A stretch of DNA of 64,000 nucleotides from Actinoallomurus purpureus (GTDB taxonomy: Bacteria; Actinomycetota; Actinomycetes; Streptosporangiales; Streptosporangiaceae), in the NCBI RefSeq assembly GCF_024055795.1, contig NZ_JAMXMY010000002.1, positions 496,001-560,000 on the forward strand, in the 5' to 3' direction. The translations under genes were made by a program, and so were the position numbers. Shown piece after piece: positions 24,338 through 31,313 of this stretch; within the stretch, counting starts at the first letter, position 1; each line of letters begins with the position of its first letter. The notes below the pieces were generated by a model. It worked only from the letters and a program-made list of their open reading frames with translations. It was not told the DNA's origin and searched no databases.

Positions 24338-25186
24338 GTGACGACGAGCAGTGATCGTAAGAGCGTCGCCGACACCTCCGGGCGGCCGTCGCTCGCAGTG
24401 GCGGCCGGCCACCGGATTCCCGTGCCGCCCCGGGAGCGCAAGCCGGCGATGGCCGCGCTGGCCGTCCTGCTCATCGTCGGAGGCGCGCTGGTCAGCGCCT
24501 ATCTGGTGATGGCCAGCGGGCAGCGCGTCCCCGTGATCCGGGTCGCCGCGCCGGTCGCGGCCGGCCAGCGGATCCCGGCGTCCGCCCTGGAGGAGGTCCA
24601 GGTCTCGGCGACGGGCGGTCTGGACTACATCCCGTGGCGGGACCGCGCGAAGGTCACGCAGACGTACGCGACCGTCACCCTCGTCAAGGGCTCCCTCCTG
24701 ACCAACGGGATGCTCAGCACGGCCGCCTCGGCGGCCAAGGGCACCGTCGTCGTCGGGCTGGCGCTCAAGCCCGGGCAGCTTCCGGCGGGCGGCCTGCACC
24801 CGGGCGACCGCGTCGCGGTGTACGCCGTGGCGGTGCAGGGGCAGACCGGCATCCAGGCCGGGGCGGTCCTCGCGCCGGCGGCGCTGGTGTACGACGTGGC
24901 CGAGCCGGGCCAGAACGACGTCCAGAGCGACCAGGTCCAGGTGTCGGTGACCGTGCCCACCGACGAGGCGCCGCTGGTGACCCAGGCGGCGTCGGCGGGC
25001 GCGGTCGCGGTGGCCGTCCTCGCGCCGGGCGAGCAGGCGTCCGGGAGGCGGCCGCGCGCCGGCGCGGCCTCGTCGGCCGTACCCCCGACGCCGCAGCAGT
25101 CGGCGACCGAGCGGCAGCCGACCCCCGAGCGCACGACACGCCGGCCCACGACGGGCACACGTGGCGGCTCGACGGGCAGGCCCTGA
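24338..25186 (+). CDS. SAF-domain pilus assembly protein (CpaB/RcpC-like)
   Basis: A 282-residue protein with a single N-terminal TM helix (AALAVLLIVGGALVSAYLVM, residues 38-57). A SAF domain follows at about 62-125 (RVAAPVAAGQRIPASALEEVQVSA), and then a beta-rich region with LALKPGQLPAGGLHPGDRVAVYAV, as in CpaB/RcpC proteins of Flp/Tad pilus systems. The C-terminal 45 residues are Pro/Thr/Arg-rich and low in complexity. It is the first gene of the Tad operon, divergent from eccC, with GTG start. The stop overlaps the start of the next gene (TGATG). It probably sits on the outer face of the cytoplasmic membrane as a pilus assembly factor. Confidence 0.75.
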   Translation: MTTSSDRKSVADTSGRPSLAVAAGHRIPVPPRERKPAMAALAVLLIVGGALVSAYLVMASGQRVPVIRVAAPVAAGQRIPASALEEVQVSATGGLDYIPWRDRAKVTQTYATVTLVKGSLLTNGMLSTAASAAKGTVVVGLALKPGQLPAGGLHPGDRVAVYAVAVQGQTGIQAGAVLAPAALVYDVAEPGQNDVQSDQVQVSVTVPTDEAPLVTQAASAGAVAVAVLAPGEQASGRRPRAGAASSAVPPTPQQSATERQPTPERTTRRPTTGTRGGSTGRP

Positions 25187-26148
25187 TGGGGCTCATCGTC
25201 CTGGCGGCCGACAAGGGGGCACCGGGCGTCACCACCGCCGCGGTCGCGATCGCGGCGGTCTGGCCGCGCCCGGTGCTGCTCGCCGAGTGCGACCAGGCGG
25301 GCGGAGACCTGGTGTACCGGCTGCCCGCCGAGGACGGCGCCATGCTGAACCCCGCGCGCGGCATGCTGAGCCTCGCCGCCACCGCGCGGCGCGGGCTTCG
25401 GGCGGATCAGGTCTGGGAGCACACGCAGCGGCTCGTCGGCGGCCTTGACGTGCTCGTCGGCCTCACCAACGCCGAACAGGCGCAGGGCCTGACCTGGTTG
25501 TGGAGTCCCCTCGGCCGGGCGTTCGCGAACCTCACCGTCCCTTCGCCCGGCGGCGTGGCCCCCGGGCCTCCCGCCAACGGGACGACGCCGGGCGCCGGGT
25601 CCCCCGTGCAGGGCACAGGGTCGCCCGTCGACGGTGCGGCGTTTCCCGCGCGCGGCCCGGCGCCGCGCCCGGCGCCGGGCGCGGTCGCCGTCGACGTGGT
25701 CGCGGACTGCGGGCGGCTGGGCGCCGGATCGGCCGTGACCGACCTGCTCCGCGAGGCGTCCGCGATCGTGCTGTTCACTCGCGCAACCCTTGAACACGTC
25801 GCTCACCTGCGCGAACGCATTAATTCTCTCGCGTCCGAACTCGGCGGTCACGCCGCGCCACCGATCGGTGTCGTCGTGGTGGCCGACCCCCGCGAATATC
25901 GCACCTCGATCACCGAGGTCGGCCGGATCATTTCCAATGCCAAATTGCCCGCAAGTGTTCTGGGGGGTTTCGCGCTGGATCCCAAGGGTGCTGAAATGCT
26001 GAGAGGCCGATGGGGCGGAAGGCTTGACAGATCACTGCTGATTCGTTCGGCCCGGCAGATCGCGGGCGGGCTCGCCGCGCGGGCCGCGGGCGGCCCGGAT
26101 GCGGGCCGCGAGGCGCAGGGAGCGGCTAGTGGATCACAGTCTCGTTAA
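25186..26148 (+). CDS. TadZ/CpaE-like ParA-family protein with degenerate P-loop
   Basis: A 320-residue protein starting within the previous stop. Its first strand and loop read LIVLAADKGAPGVTTAAVAIAAVW, in the position of the MinD/ParA deviant Walker A (KGGxGKT), but the second lysine is replaced (KGAPGVTT). VLLAECDQAGGDL fills the place of the LLIDxDPQ strand. Residues 115-165 are a Gly/Pro-rich insertion. The C-terminal half has AIVLFTRATLEHVAHLRERI and IGVVVVADPREY. TadZ proteins localise Tad pilus machinery at the cell membrane. Loss of the lysine suggests weak or no ATP hydrolysis. It precedes the TadA ATPase, with an overlap at the 3' end. Confidence 0.72.
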   Translation: MGLIVLAADKGAPGVTTAAVAIAAVWPRPVLLAECDQAGGDLVYRLPAEDGAMLNPARGMLSLAATARRGLRADQVWEHTQRLVGGLDVLVGLTNAEQAQGLTWLWSPLGRAFANLTVPSPGGVAPGPPANGTTPGAGSPVQGTGSPVDGAAFPARGPAPRPAPGAVAVDVVADCGRLGAGSAVTDLLREASAIVLFTRATLEHVAHLRERINSLASELGGHAAPPIGVVVVADPREYRTSITEVGRIISNAKLPASVLGGFALDPKGAEMLRGRWGGRLDRSLLIRSARQIAGGLAARAAGGPDAGREAQGAASGSQSR

Positions 26149-27430
26149 GCGACTGCGGCAGGAGGTCGGCGGGCGGCTCGCCGACCAGCGCCGCCTCGAC
26201 GCGGCGAACGGCATCGCGCCCATGGTGCCGGAGGACGAGCGGCAGTTCGCGCGCGCCCTGATCGGGCAGGTCCTGGAGGAGTACGCCCGGGCGGAGATCG
26301 GGGCGGGCCGGCGCCCGCCGAACGCCGAAGAGGAGGAGCAGCTGGCGGCCGGCGTGCACGCCGCCCTGTTCGGCGTCGGACGGCTCCAGCCGCTGCTGGA
26401 GGACCCCGAGATCGAGAACATCGACGTCAACGGCTGCGAGCGGGTGTTCATCGGGTACGCCGACGGCCGGGAGGTCATGGGGGAGCCCGTCGCCGAGTCC
26501 GACGAGGAGCTCGTCGAGCTCGTCCAGATCCTGGCGGCCTACAGCGGGCTGTCCAGCCGACCGTTCGACTCGGCCAACCCCCAGCTGGACCTGCGGCTGC
26601 CCGACGGGTCCCGCCTGTCCGCCGTCATGGACGTCACCGTACGTCCCGCGCTGTCGATCCGGCGGGCGCGGCTGGGCAAGGTGTTCCTGTCCGACCTGGT
26701 CGGCAACGGCACTCTCAGCACCGAGGTCGGCCTGTTCTTGCGGGCCGCGGTCGCCGCCCGCAAGAACATCATGATCGCCGGTGCGACCAACGCGGGGAAG
26801 ACGACCCTGCTGCGGGCCATCGCCAACGAGATCTCGTCCACCGAGCGGCTGATCACCGTCGAGCGCGCCCTGGAGCTCGGGCTCGACCAGTTCCCCGAAC
26901 TGCACCCCAACGTCGTCGCCCTGGAGGAGCGGCTGCCGAACTCCGAGGGCCAGGGCACGATCACGATGGCCGGGCTCGTCCGCCGGTCGCTGCGCATGAA
27001 CCCCTCGCGCGTCATCGTCGGCGAGGTGCTCGGCGACGAGATCGTCACGATGCTCAACGCGATGACGCAGGGCAACGACGGCTCGCTGTCCACGATCCAC
27101 GCCAACTCCTCGTGGGAGGTGTTCAACCGGATCGCGACGTACGCCCTGCAGTCCGACGAACGGCTGCCGATCGAGGCGACGCACATGCTCATTGCAGGTG
27201 CCATCGACTTCGTCGTCTTCATCGAGAAGCGCAACGACTACGTCCAGGGCGGGCGGCTGCGCCGCTTCGTCTCCAGCATCCGCGAGGTGACCGGCTGCGA
27301 CGGCCGGGTGCTGTCCAGCGAGATCTTCGAACCCGGCCGGGACGGCACCGCCGTGCCCGCCGCGCCGATCGCCTGCGCAAACGAGCTCGTGCCGTTCGGC
27401 TACGACCCGGCCCAGGGAGTCTCCTGGTGA
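26129..27430 (+). CDS. tadA: TadA/CpaF-type secretion ATPase
   Basis: A 433-residue hexameric GSPII_E/CpaF ATPase that powers Tad pilus assembly from the cytoplasmic side. Motifs: IENIDVNGCERVFI in the N-terminal domain, Walker A AGATNAGKTTLLRAI near 216-230, VVALEERLPN Asp/Glu box region, Walker B RVIVGEVLGDE, His box GNDGSLSTIHANS. All catalytic boxes are intact. I chose GTG 26129, which has AGGGAG 6 nt upstream and overlaps the end of the preceding gene; the frame is open to 26099. The stop is shared with the start of TadB (GTGATG), so the genes are translationally coupled. Confidence 0.92.
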   Translation: MDHSLVKRLRQEVGGRLADQRRLDAANGIAPMVPEDERQFARALIGQVLEEYARAEIGAGRRPPNAEEEEQLAAGVHAALFGVGRLQPLLEDPEIENIDVNGCERVFIGYADGREVMGEPVAESDEELVELVQILAAYSGLSSRPFDSANPQLDLRLPDGSRLSAVMDVTVRPALSIRRARLGKVFLSDLVGNGTLSTEVGLFLRAAVAARKNIMIAGATNAGKTTLLRAIANEISSTERLITVERALELGLDQFPELHPNVVALEERLPNSEGQGTITMAGLVRRSLRMNPSRVIVGEVLGDEIVTMLNAMTQGNDGSLSTIHANSSWEVFNRIATYALQSDERLPIEATHMLIAGAIDFVVFIEKRNDYVQGGRLRRFVSSIREVTGCDGRVLSSEIFEPGRDGTAVPAAPIACANELVPFGYDPAQGVSW

Positions 27431-28380
27431 TGGCCGGTCTGGCCGACATGGCCGCGCTGCCCGCCATCCTCGCGGGCGCGCTGGTCGGCGGTGGTGTCTT
27501 CCTGCTCATCGCCGCGATCCGCGGTGTGCGGCCCCGCCCCGGCCGGCCGTCCGGGCGCAGCCGCGAGGACCTCGTCCGCACGTTCAGCACACGCACGGCG
27601 CTGGCCGTCATCGCCGGGGTCGCCGTGCTGGTCGTCACCCGATGGCCGGTCGCCGCGGTCGGCACGGGCCTGCTCGTCCTCGGCTGGAACACCATCGGCG
27701 GCGGTGCCGCCGAGGAGCGCCGCGCGATGGCCCGCCTGGAGGCCCTCGCCGCCTGGACCGAGTCGCTGCGCGACACGATCGCCGGCGCGGTCGGCCTCGA
27801 ACAGGCCATCCCCTCCTCGCTGCGGGCCGTGGCGCCCGTGCTGGAACCGCACGTACGGGCCGTCGTCGACCGCCTGCACACCCGCGTGCCGCTCGCCGAC
27901 GCGCTGCGCGGATTCGGCGACGACCTGAACGACCCGTCCGCCGACCTCGTGGTCGCCGCGCTCATCCTGAACGCGCGGCTGCGCGGCCCCGGCCTGCGCG
28001 ACATGCTCGGCGCGCTGTCCACGTCCGCCCGCGCCGAGCTCGACATGCGGCGCCGCGTCGAGGCGAACCGCCGCACGACCCGCCGCAGCGTCCAGATCGT
28101 CGTGGGCGTCTCGGTCGGCACGGCCCTGATGCTGGCCGTCTTCAACCGGTCCTACGTGAAGATGTACGACACGTTCGTCGGGCAGCTCGTCCTCGCCGTC
28201 GTCGTCGGCCTGTTCGCCCTCGGGTTCTTCTGGCTGCGCAGACTCGCCAAGTACGAGATGCCGCAGCGCTTCCTCGGCTCGGCCGACACCGACCGTCCCG
28301 GCGTGCCCGCCGAGGTGCCCGAGACGGTCGCCCGCTGGCAGGGCCGTACCGGTTCCGCCGTCAAGGGAGGCACGCGATGA
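27427..28380 (+). CDS. tadB: TadB-like inner-membrane pilus assembly protein
   Basis: A 317-residue GSPII_F-type membrane protein. It has N-terminal helices (LPAILAGALVGGGVFLLIAAI and ALAVIAGVAVLVV), a cytoplasmic T2SSF domain with LEALAAWTESLRDTIAGAVGLEQAIPSSLRAVAP, and two C-terminal TM helices (VQIVVGVSVGTALMLAVF, LVLAVVVGLFALGFFWL). GTG 27427 has GGGAG 7 nt upstream; ATG 27430 in the same frame is the alternative. It would form the platform for TadA with TadC. The 3' end runs directly into a 48-bp tandem repeat that separates it from TadC. Confidence 0.87.
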   Translation: MMAGLADMAALPAILAGALVGGGVFLLIAAIRGVRPRPGRPSGRSREDLVRTFSTRTALAVIAGVAVLVVTRWPVAAVGTGLLVLGWNTIGGGAAEERRAMARLEALAAWTESLRDTIAGAVGLEQAIPSSLRAVAPVLEPHVRAVVDRLHTRVPLADALRGFGDDLNDPSADLVVAALILNARLRGPGLRDMLGALSTSARAELDMRRRVEANRRTTRRSVQIVVGVSVGTALMLAVFNRSYVKMYDTFVGQLVLAVVVGLFALGFFWLRRLAKYEMPQRFLGSADTDRPGVPAEVPETVARWQGRTGSAVKGGTR

Positions 28381-28478
28381 CGACCGCACTGCCGGCCGGC
28401 GCCGTTCTCGGGCAGGGAGGCGCGATGACCACCGGACTGCCGGCCGGCGCCGTTCTCGGGCAGGGAGGCGTGCGATGA
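28377..28478 (+). repeat. Tandem 48-bp duplication of the TadB-TadC junction, coding a 33-residue coupled peptide
   Basis: Unit 1 (28377-28424) and unit 2 (28425-28474) differ by two or three bases and resemble the first bases of tadC, each holding an ATG and a CAGGGAGG ribosome site. Read from ATG 28377, which overlaps the tadB stop, they give MTTALPAGAVLGQGGA then MTTGLPAGAVLGQGGVR and a stop that overlaps the tadC start at 28475. Thus three start codons in a row are coupled. Probably replication slippage, with possible effect on tadC translation. Confidence 0.75.
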
Positions 28479-29389
28479 CCACCGCACTCCTCGCCGGGGC
28501 GTTCTTCGGGCTGGGCGGCTACCTCCTGTTCCGCGCGCTGTTCCCGCCCCGACCGGGCCTGGCCGCGCGCCTCGCCGCCTTCGACACGGCCCGGCGGCGG
28601 GGCGAGACGGAGCCCGAGAAACGGACCGCGGGCGACTCCGGAAGGTTCCCCGGCCTGCGCGCCCAGGTCGGCCGCTCCCTGGCGGCCTTCTACGAGGCGC
28701 GGGGGTGGCGGCAGCGCTCGGCGCGGGCGGATCTGGCCCTGCTGGACCGGTCGTTCGAGGGGTTCCTCGCCACGAAGTTCCTGCTCTCGGCGGCGGCGAT
28801 CGTGTTCATCCCCGTCCTCGTCGGCTACTTCGCCATCCTGGGCCTCGGCGTCGCGGTCGCCATCCCCGTATGGCTCGGGCTGTTCTTCGCGGTCATCTTC
28901 TTCCTGCTGCCGGACCTGCAGCTGCGTCAGGAGGCGGCGGCGCGGCGGCGTGACTTCCGGCACGCCGTCAGCGCGTTCCTCGACCTGGTCGCGATGAACC
29001 TCGCCGGCGGGCGCGGCGTGCCCGAGGCCCTCATGACCGCCGCCAACGTCGGTGAGGGCTGGGCCATGCGTCGCATCCGCGACGCCCTGTCCAACGCCCG
29101 TATCACCGGAACGACGCCCTGGCAGGCGCTCGGCCGGCTGGGCGAGGAGGTCAGCGTCGACGAGCTCCGTGACCTGTCCGCCGCGCTGGCCCTGGTCGCC
29201 GACGACGGGGCGAAGGTACGCCAGTCGCTCGCCGCCCGTGCGGCCAGCATGCGCAGCCGTGAGCTGTCCGACGTCGAGGGCCGCGCCGGCGAACGCTCCC
29301 AGTCGATGCTCGTCGCCCAGCTCCTGCTGTGCGCCGGCTTCCTGATCTTCCTGGCCTATCCGGCGGTGATGCGGGTGATGGCCGCGTGA
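28475..29389 (+). CDS. tadC: TadC-like inner-membrane pilus assembly protein
   Basis: A 304-residue GSPII_F-type protein with an N-terminal TM (LLAGAFFGLGGYLLFRALF), paired central TMs (LLSAAAIVFIPVLVGYFAILGLGVAVAIPVWLGLFFAVIFFLLPDLQL), the conserved cytoplasmic core FRHAVSAFLDLVAMNLAGGRGVPEAL and a C-terminal TM. TadC works with TadB as the membrane platform of the pilus motor. The start is preceded by CAGGGAGGCGTGCG within the 48-bp repeat. It is followed 41 bp later by the Flp-like pilin gene. Confidence 0.87.
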   Translation: MTTALLAGAFFGLGGYLLFRALFPPRPGLAARLAAFDTARRRGETEPEKRTAGDSGRFPGLRAQVGRSLAAFYEARGWRQRSARADLALLDRSFEGFLATKFLLSAAAIVFIPVLVGYFAILGLGVAVAIPVWLGLFFAVIFFLLPDLQLRQEAAARRRDFRHAVSAFLDLVAMNLAGGRGVPEALMTAANVGEGWAMRRIRDALSNARITGTTPWQALGRLGEEVSVDELRDLSAALALVADDGAKVRQSLAARAASMRSRELSDVEGRAGERSQSMLVAQLLLCAGFLIFLAYPAVMRVMAA

Positions 29390-29430
29390 CGTCGATCTCC
29401 ACAAGTCTCCGCTCTGCGCAAGGAGTCGCC

Positions 29431-29652
29431 ATGCAGTCGCTGAATCCGATGAACGATCCTTTTGTCGCCTATGTCTGGTCGTCGGTGCAGCTGCGCATCC
29501 AGCGGCTCCGCGACGACACCGAGCGCTCCCGCGGCGCCTCGGCGATCGAATGGGCGATCATCACCGGCCTCCTGGCGATGATCGCGCTCGGCGTCGGCGT
29601 CGTCATCTACCGCAAGGTCCGGTCCGCCGCGAACGACATCAAGACCAAGTGA
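29431..29652 (+). CDS. Flp-type pilin-like small protein
   Basis: A 73-residue protein with AAGGAG 6 nt before ATG. A 37-residue N-terminal region ends in RSRGASAIEWAIITGLLAMIALGVGVVIYRKV, which has the class III prepilin look: Gly at the cleavage point, Glu five residues later (G-A-S-A-I-E), then one hydrophobic helix. The C-terminus is very short, as in Flp pilins. It is probably the major structural subunit of the pilus or pseudopilus. No prepilin peptidase is in the window. The N-terminal leader is longer than usual. Confidence 0.72.
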   Translation: MQSLNPMNDPFVAYVWSSVQLRIQRLRDDTERSRGASAIEWAIITGLLAMIALGVGVVIYRKVRSAANDIKTK

Positions 29653-29659
29653 TCCTCCG

Positions 29660-30082
29660 ATGGACAGGCGGACGGATCGTGGTGCGAGCACGCTGGAGCT
29701 CGCGCTGCTGACCCCGGTCCTCCTGCTCGTCATCCTGCTGGTGGTCCAGTTCGCGATGGTCTACCACGCCCGGCACGTGGCGCTCGCCGCCGCGCAGTCG
29801 GGCGCCCGGGTGGCGCGCGAGAGCGGGGGCGGCGACTGGAAGGGGGAGTCGGAGGCGAAGGCGCGCGAGTACGTCCAGCAGATCGGCCCGGAGCTGCTGA
29901 GCGGCGTCACGCCGCAGGCCGACGGCGACCGGAACCAGCGGTGGGTCACCGTGACCGGCACCGCCGTGCGCGTCGTGCCCTTCCTGACCTTCCACGTCAG
30001 CCAGCGCTCCGGCGGACCCATCGAGTGCTACCGGCCCGACGTGGGCGCCGGTGCCGCCTGCGAGGACCAGCCGCGCCCATGA
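29660..30082 (+). CDS. TadE-like pseudopilin 1
   Basis: A 140-residue protein with the TadE pattern DRGASTLELALLTPVLLLVILLVVQFAMVYHARHVALAAAQSGARVA: short basic leader, Gly-x-x-x-x-Glu, long TM helix, then the A-x-x-x-A-R-x-A helix. The exported part has two cysteines near the C-terminus (ECYRPDVGAGAACED) that could form a disulphide. The gene starts 8 bp after the Flp-like stop and ends in an ATGA overlap with the next gene. A minor pilin of the Tad system. Confidence 0.82.
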   Translation: MDRRTDRGASTLELALLTPVLLLVILLVVQFAMVYHARHVALAAAQSGARVARESGGGDWKGESEAKAREYVQQIGPELLSGVTPQADGDRNQRWVTVTGTAVRVVPFLTFHVSQRSGGPIECYRPDVGAGAACEDQPRP

Positions 30083-30786
30083 GACCTCCACGGCGAGTGC
30101 GCGTGTCCGCCCGAGGGACGAGGCCGGACACGGAGCGTGAGCGATCCGTGGTCGCTCCCACGAGTACGCCTCCGCGACGGCGGCCGGACGCGGGTGCGCT
30201 CCGTCCGCGCGTGGACGCGGAGCCTGAGGGAGCCGTGGTCGCGCCCGCGAGTACGGTTCCGCGACGGCCGGTGGACGCGTGTGCGGTCCCGCCGCGCGCA
30301 GGCGCGGAGGGTGAGGGAGCCGCAGGCACTCCCGCGAGTACGCTCCTGCGGCGGCGGCTGGAGGCGCGCTCGGCCCGTCCGCGTGCGGACGCGGGCACGA
30401 TGTCGCTGGAGCTCGTGCTGCTGACGCCGGTCCTCGTCGCGTTCATGATGCTGATGGTCGGGCTCGGCCGGATCGTGGAGGCGCAGAGCCAGGTCGACGG
30501 CGCGGCCCGTGACGCCGCCCGGGCCGCCTCGGTCGCCCGCGATCGAGGGAACGCCCGGGTCGACGCGGACAACGCGGCGAAGGCGACCATGAGCGGCACC
30601 AAGTGGTGCCGGGGCGGACCGCGCACCGACCCGGACTTCCGCGACTGGCGGCAGGGCGGCCAGGTGTCCGTCACGGTGCGGTGCGACATCGACCTGGGCG
30701 GCCTGTCGCTGATCGGGCTGGGCGCCTCCAAGACGATGGTCGGTACGGCGACAGCTCCCCTCGACACCCTCCGGAGGATCGATTGA
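30079..30786 (+). CDS. TadE-like pseudopilin 2 with repetitive N-terminal extension
   Basis: A 235-residue protein whose ATG overlaps the previous stop. Residues about 110-235 are TadE-like: ADAGTMSLELVLLTPVLVAFMMLMVGLGRIVEAQSQVDGAARDAARAAS and a short exported domain with two cysteines. The 107 residues before it are basic and consist of three imperfect repeats of about 29 residues around VVAPASTVPRRPVDA and PRADAE. That extension is far longer than a prepilin leader. An internal ATG at 30400 could be an alternative start, but the conserved D-x-G-T-x-S-L-E-L context begins upstream of it, so translation from further upstream is likely. Overlaps the next gene. Confidence 0.72.
   Translation: MRPPRRVRVSARGTRPDTERERSVVAPTSTPPRRRPDAGALRPRVDAEPEGAVVAPASTVPRRPVDACAVPPRAGAEGEGAAGTPASTLLRRRLEARSARPRADAGTMSLELVLLTPVLVAFMMLMVGLGRIVEAQSQVDGAARDAARAASVARDRGNARVDADNAAKATMSGTKWCRGGPRTDPDFRDWRQGGQVSVTVRCDIDLGGLSLIGLGASKTMVGTATAPLDTLRRID
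30148..30398 (+). repeat. Three degenerate ~87-nt tandem repeats inside pseudopilin 2
   Basis: The DNA alternates blocks of the form GTGGTCGC-CCC-CGAGTAC followed by CCGCGACGGC-GG-GACGCG and a GGAGCCG block, three times with substitutions. The translated units share V-A-P-x-S-T-x-x-R-R-R-x-x-A. They account for the odd N-terminal extension of the TadE-like protein. Confidence 0.6.
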
Positions 30787-31226
30787 GCCGGTGGAGGCGG
30801 GCGGTGGCGGAGGCCGGAGGCGACCGCGGGACCGTGGCGATGTTCACCACGATCTTCGCGCTGTTCGTGATCGTGCTGGCCGGGTTGGTCGTCGACGGCG
30901 GTCTGGCGATCCACGCCCGGCAGCGCGCGGCGGACATCGCCGAGCAGGGCGCCCGCGCCGCCGCCGACGAGGTGGACCAGGACGTCCTGCGGCGGACCGG
31001 CGAGGCGCGGATCACCGACGCGCGTGCGGCGTGCACCCGCGCCGAACGCCTCGTCGCCGCCTATCCCGAGGTGACGGGGCGGGCCAGGTGCCAGATCGAG
31101 GGCGGCCGGACGGCACGGGTCGTCGTGCAGATCAAGGTCCGGCTTCAGCTGCTCGGCATCATCCCCGGCTTCAGCGACTTCACCATGACATCGGCGGCGA
31201 CCGCCCACCCTCAGGAGGGGATCTGA
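30783..31226 (+). CDS. TadG-like (pilus assembly, Flp-associated) protein
   Basis: A 147-residue protein starting at TTG 30783 with GGAGG 5 nt upstream, overlapping the previous stop (TTGA). A GTG at 30804 with its own GGAGG is an alternative. The N-terminus GDRGTVAMFTTIFALFVIVLAGLVVDGGLAIHARQRAADIAEQGARAAADEV is the TadE/G pattern, here with Met/Phe instead of Glu at the position after Gly, so prepilin processing is uncertain. The exported part has a pair of cysteines (AACTRAE, ARCQIEG). It is the last of the pilin-like genes before the LysM-BTAD protein. Confidence 0.75.
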   Translation: MSRWRRAVAEAGGDRGTVAMFTTIFALFVIVLAGLVVDGGLAIHARQRAADIAEQGARAAADEVDQDVLRRTGEARITDARAACTRAERLVAAYPEVTGRARCQIEGGRTARVVVQIKVRLQLLGIIPGFSDFTMTSAATAHPQEGI

Positions 31227-31313
31227 TGAGAAGGGTGCGCGACCAATGAGCGAGCGAAGCGCGCGAATCATAAGCACAGCGCCCCGGGTCACTCCTCCGA
31301 CGAAGGAGGGCGC

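Noticed and set aside
28377-28478. The 33-residue frame between tadB and tadC as an independent gene
   Set aside because: It consists only of two copies of a tadC-start-like unit; kept as a repeat with possible coupling role.
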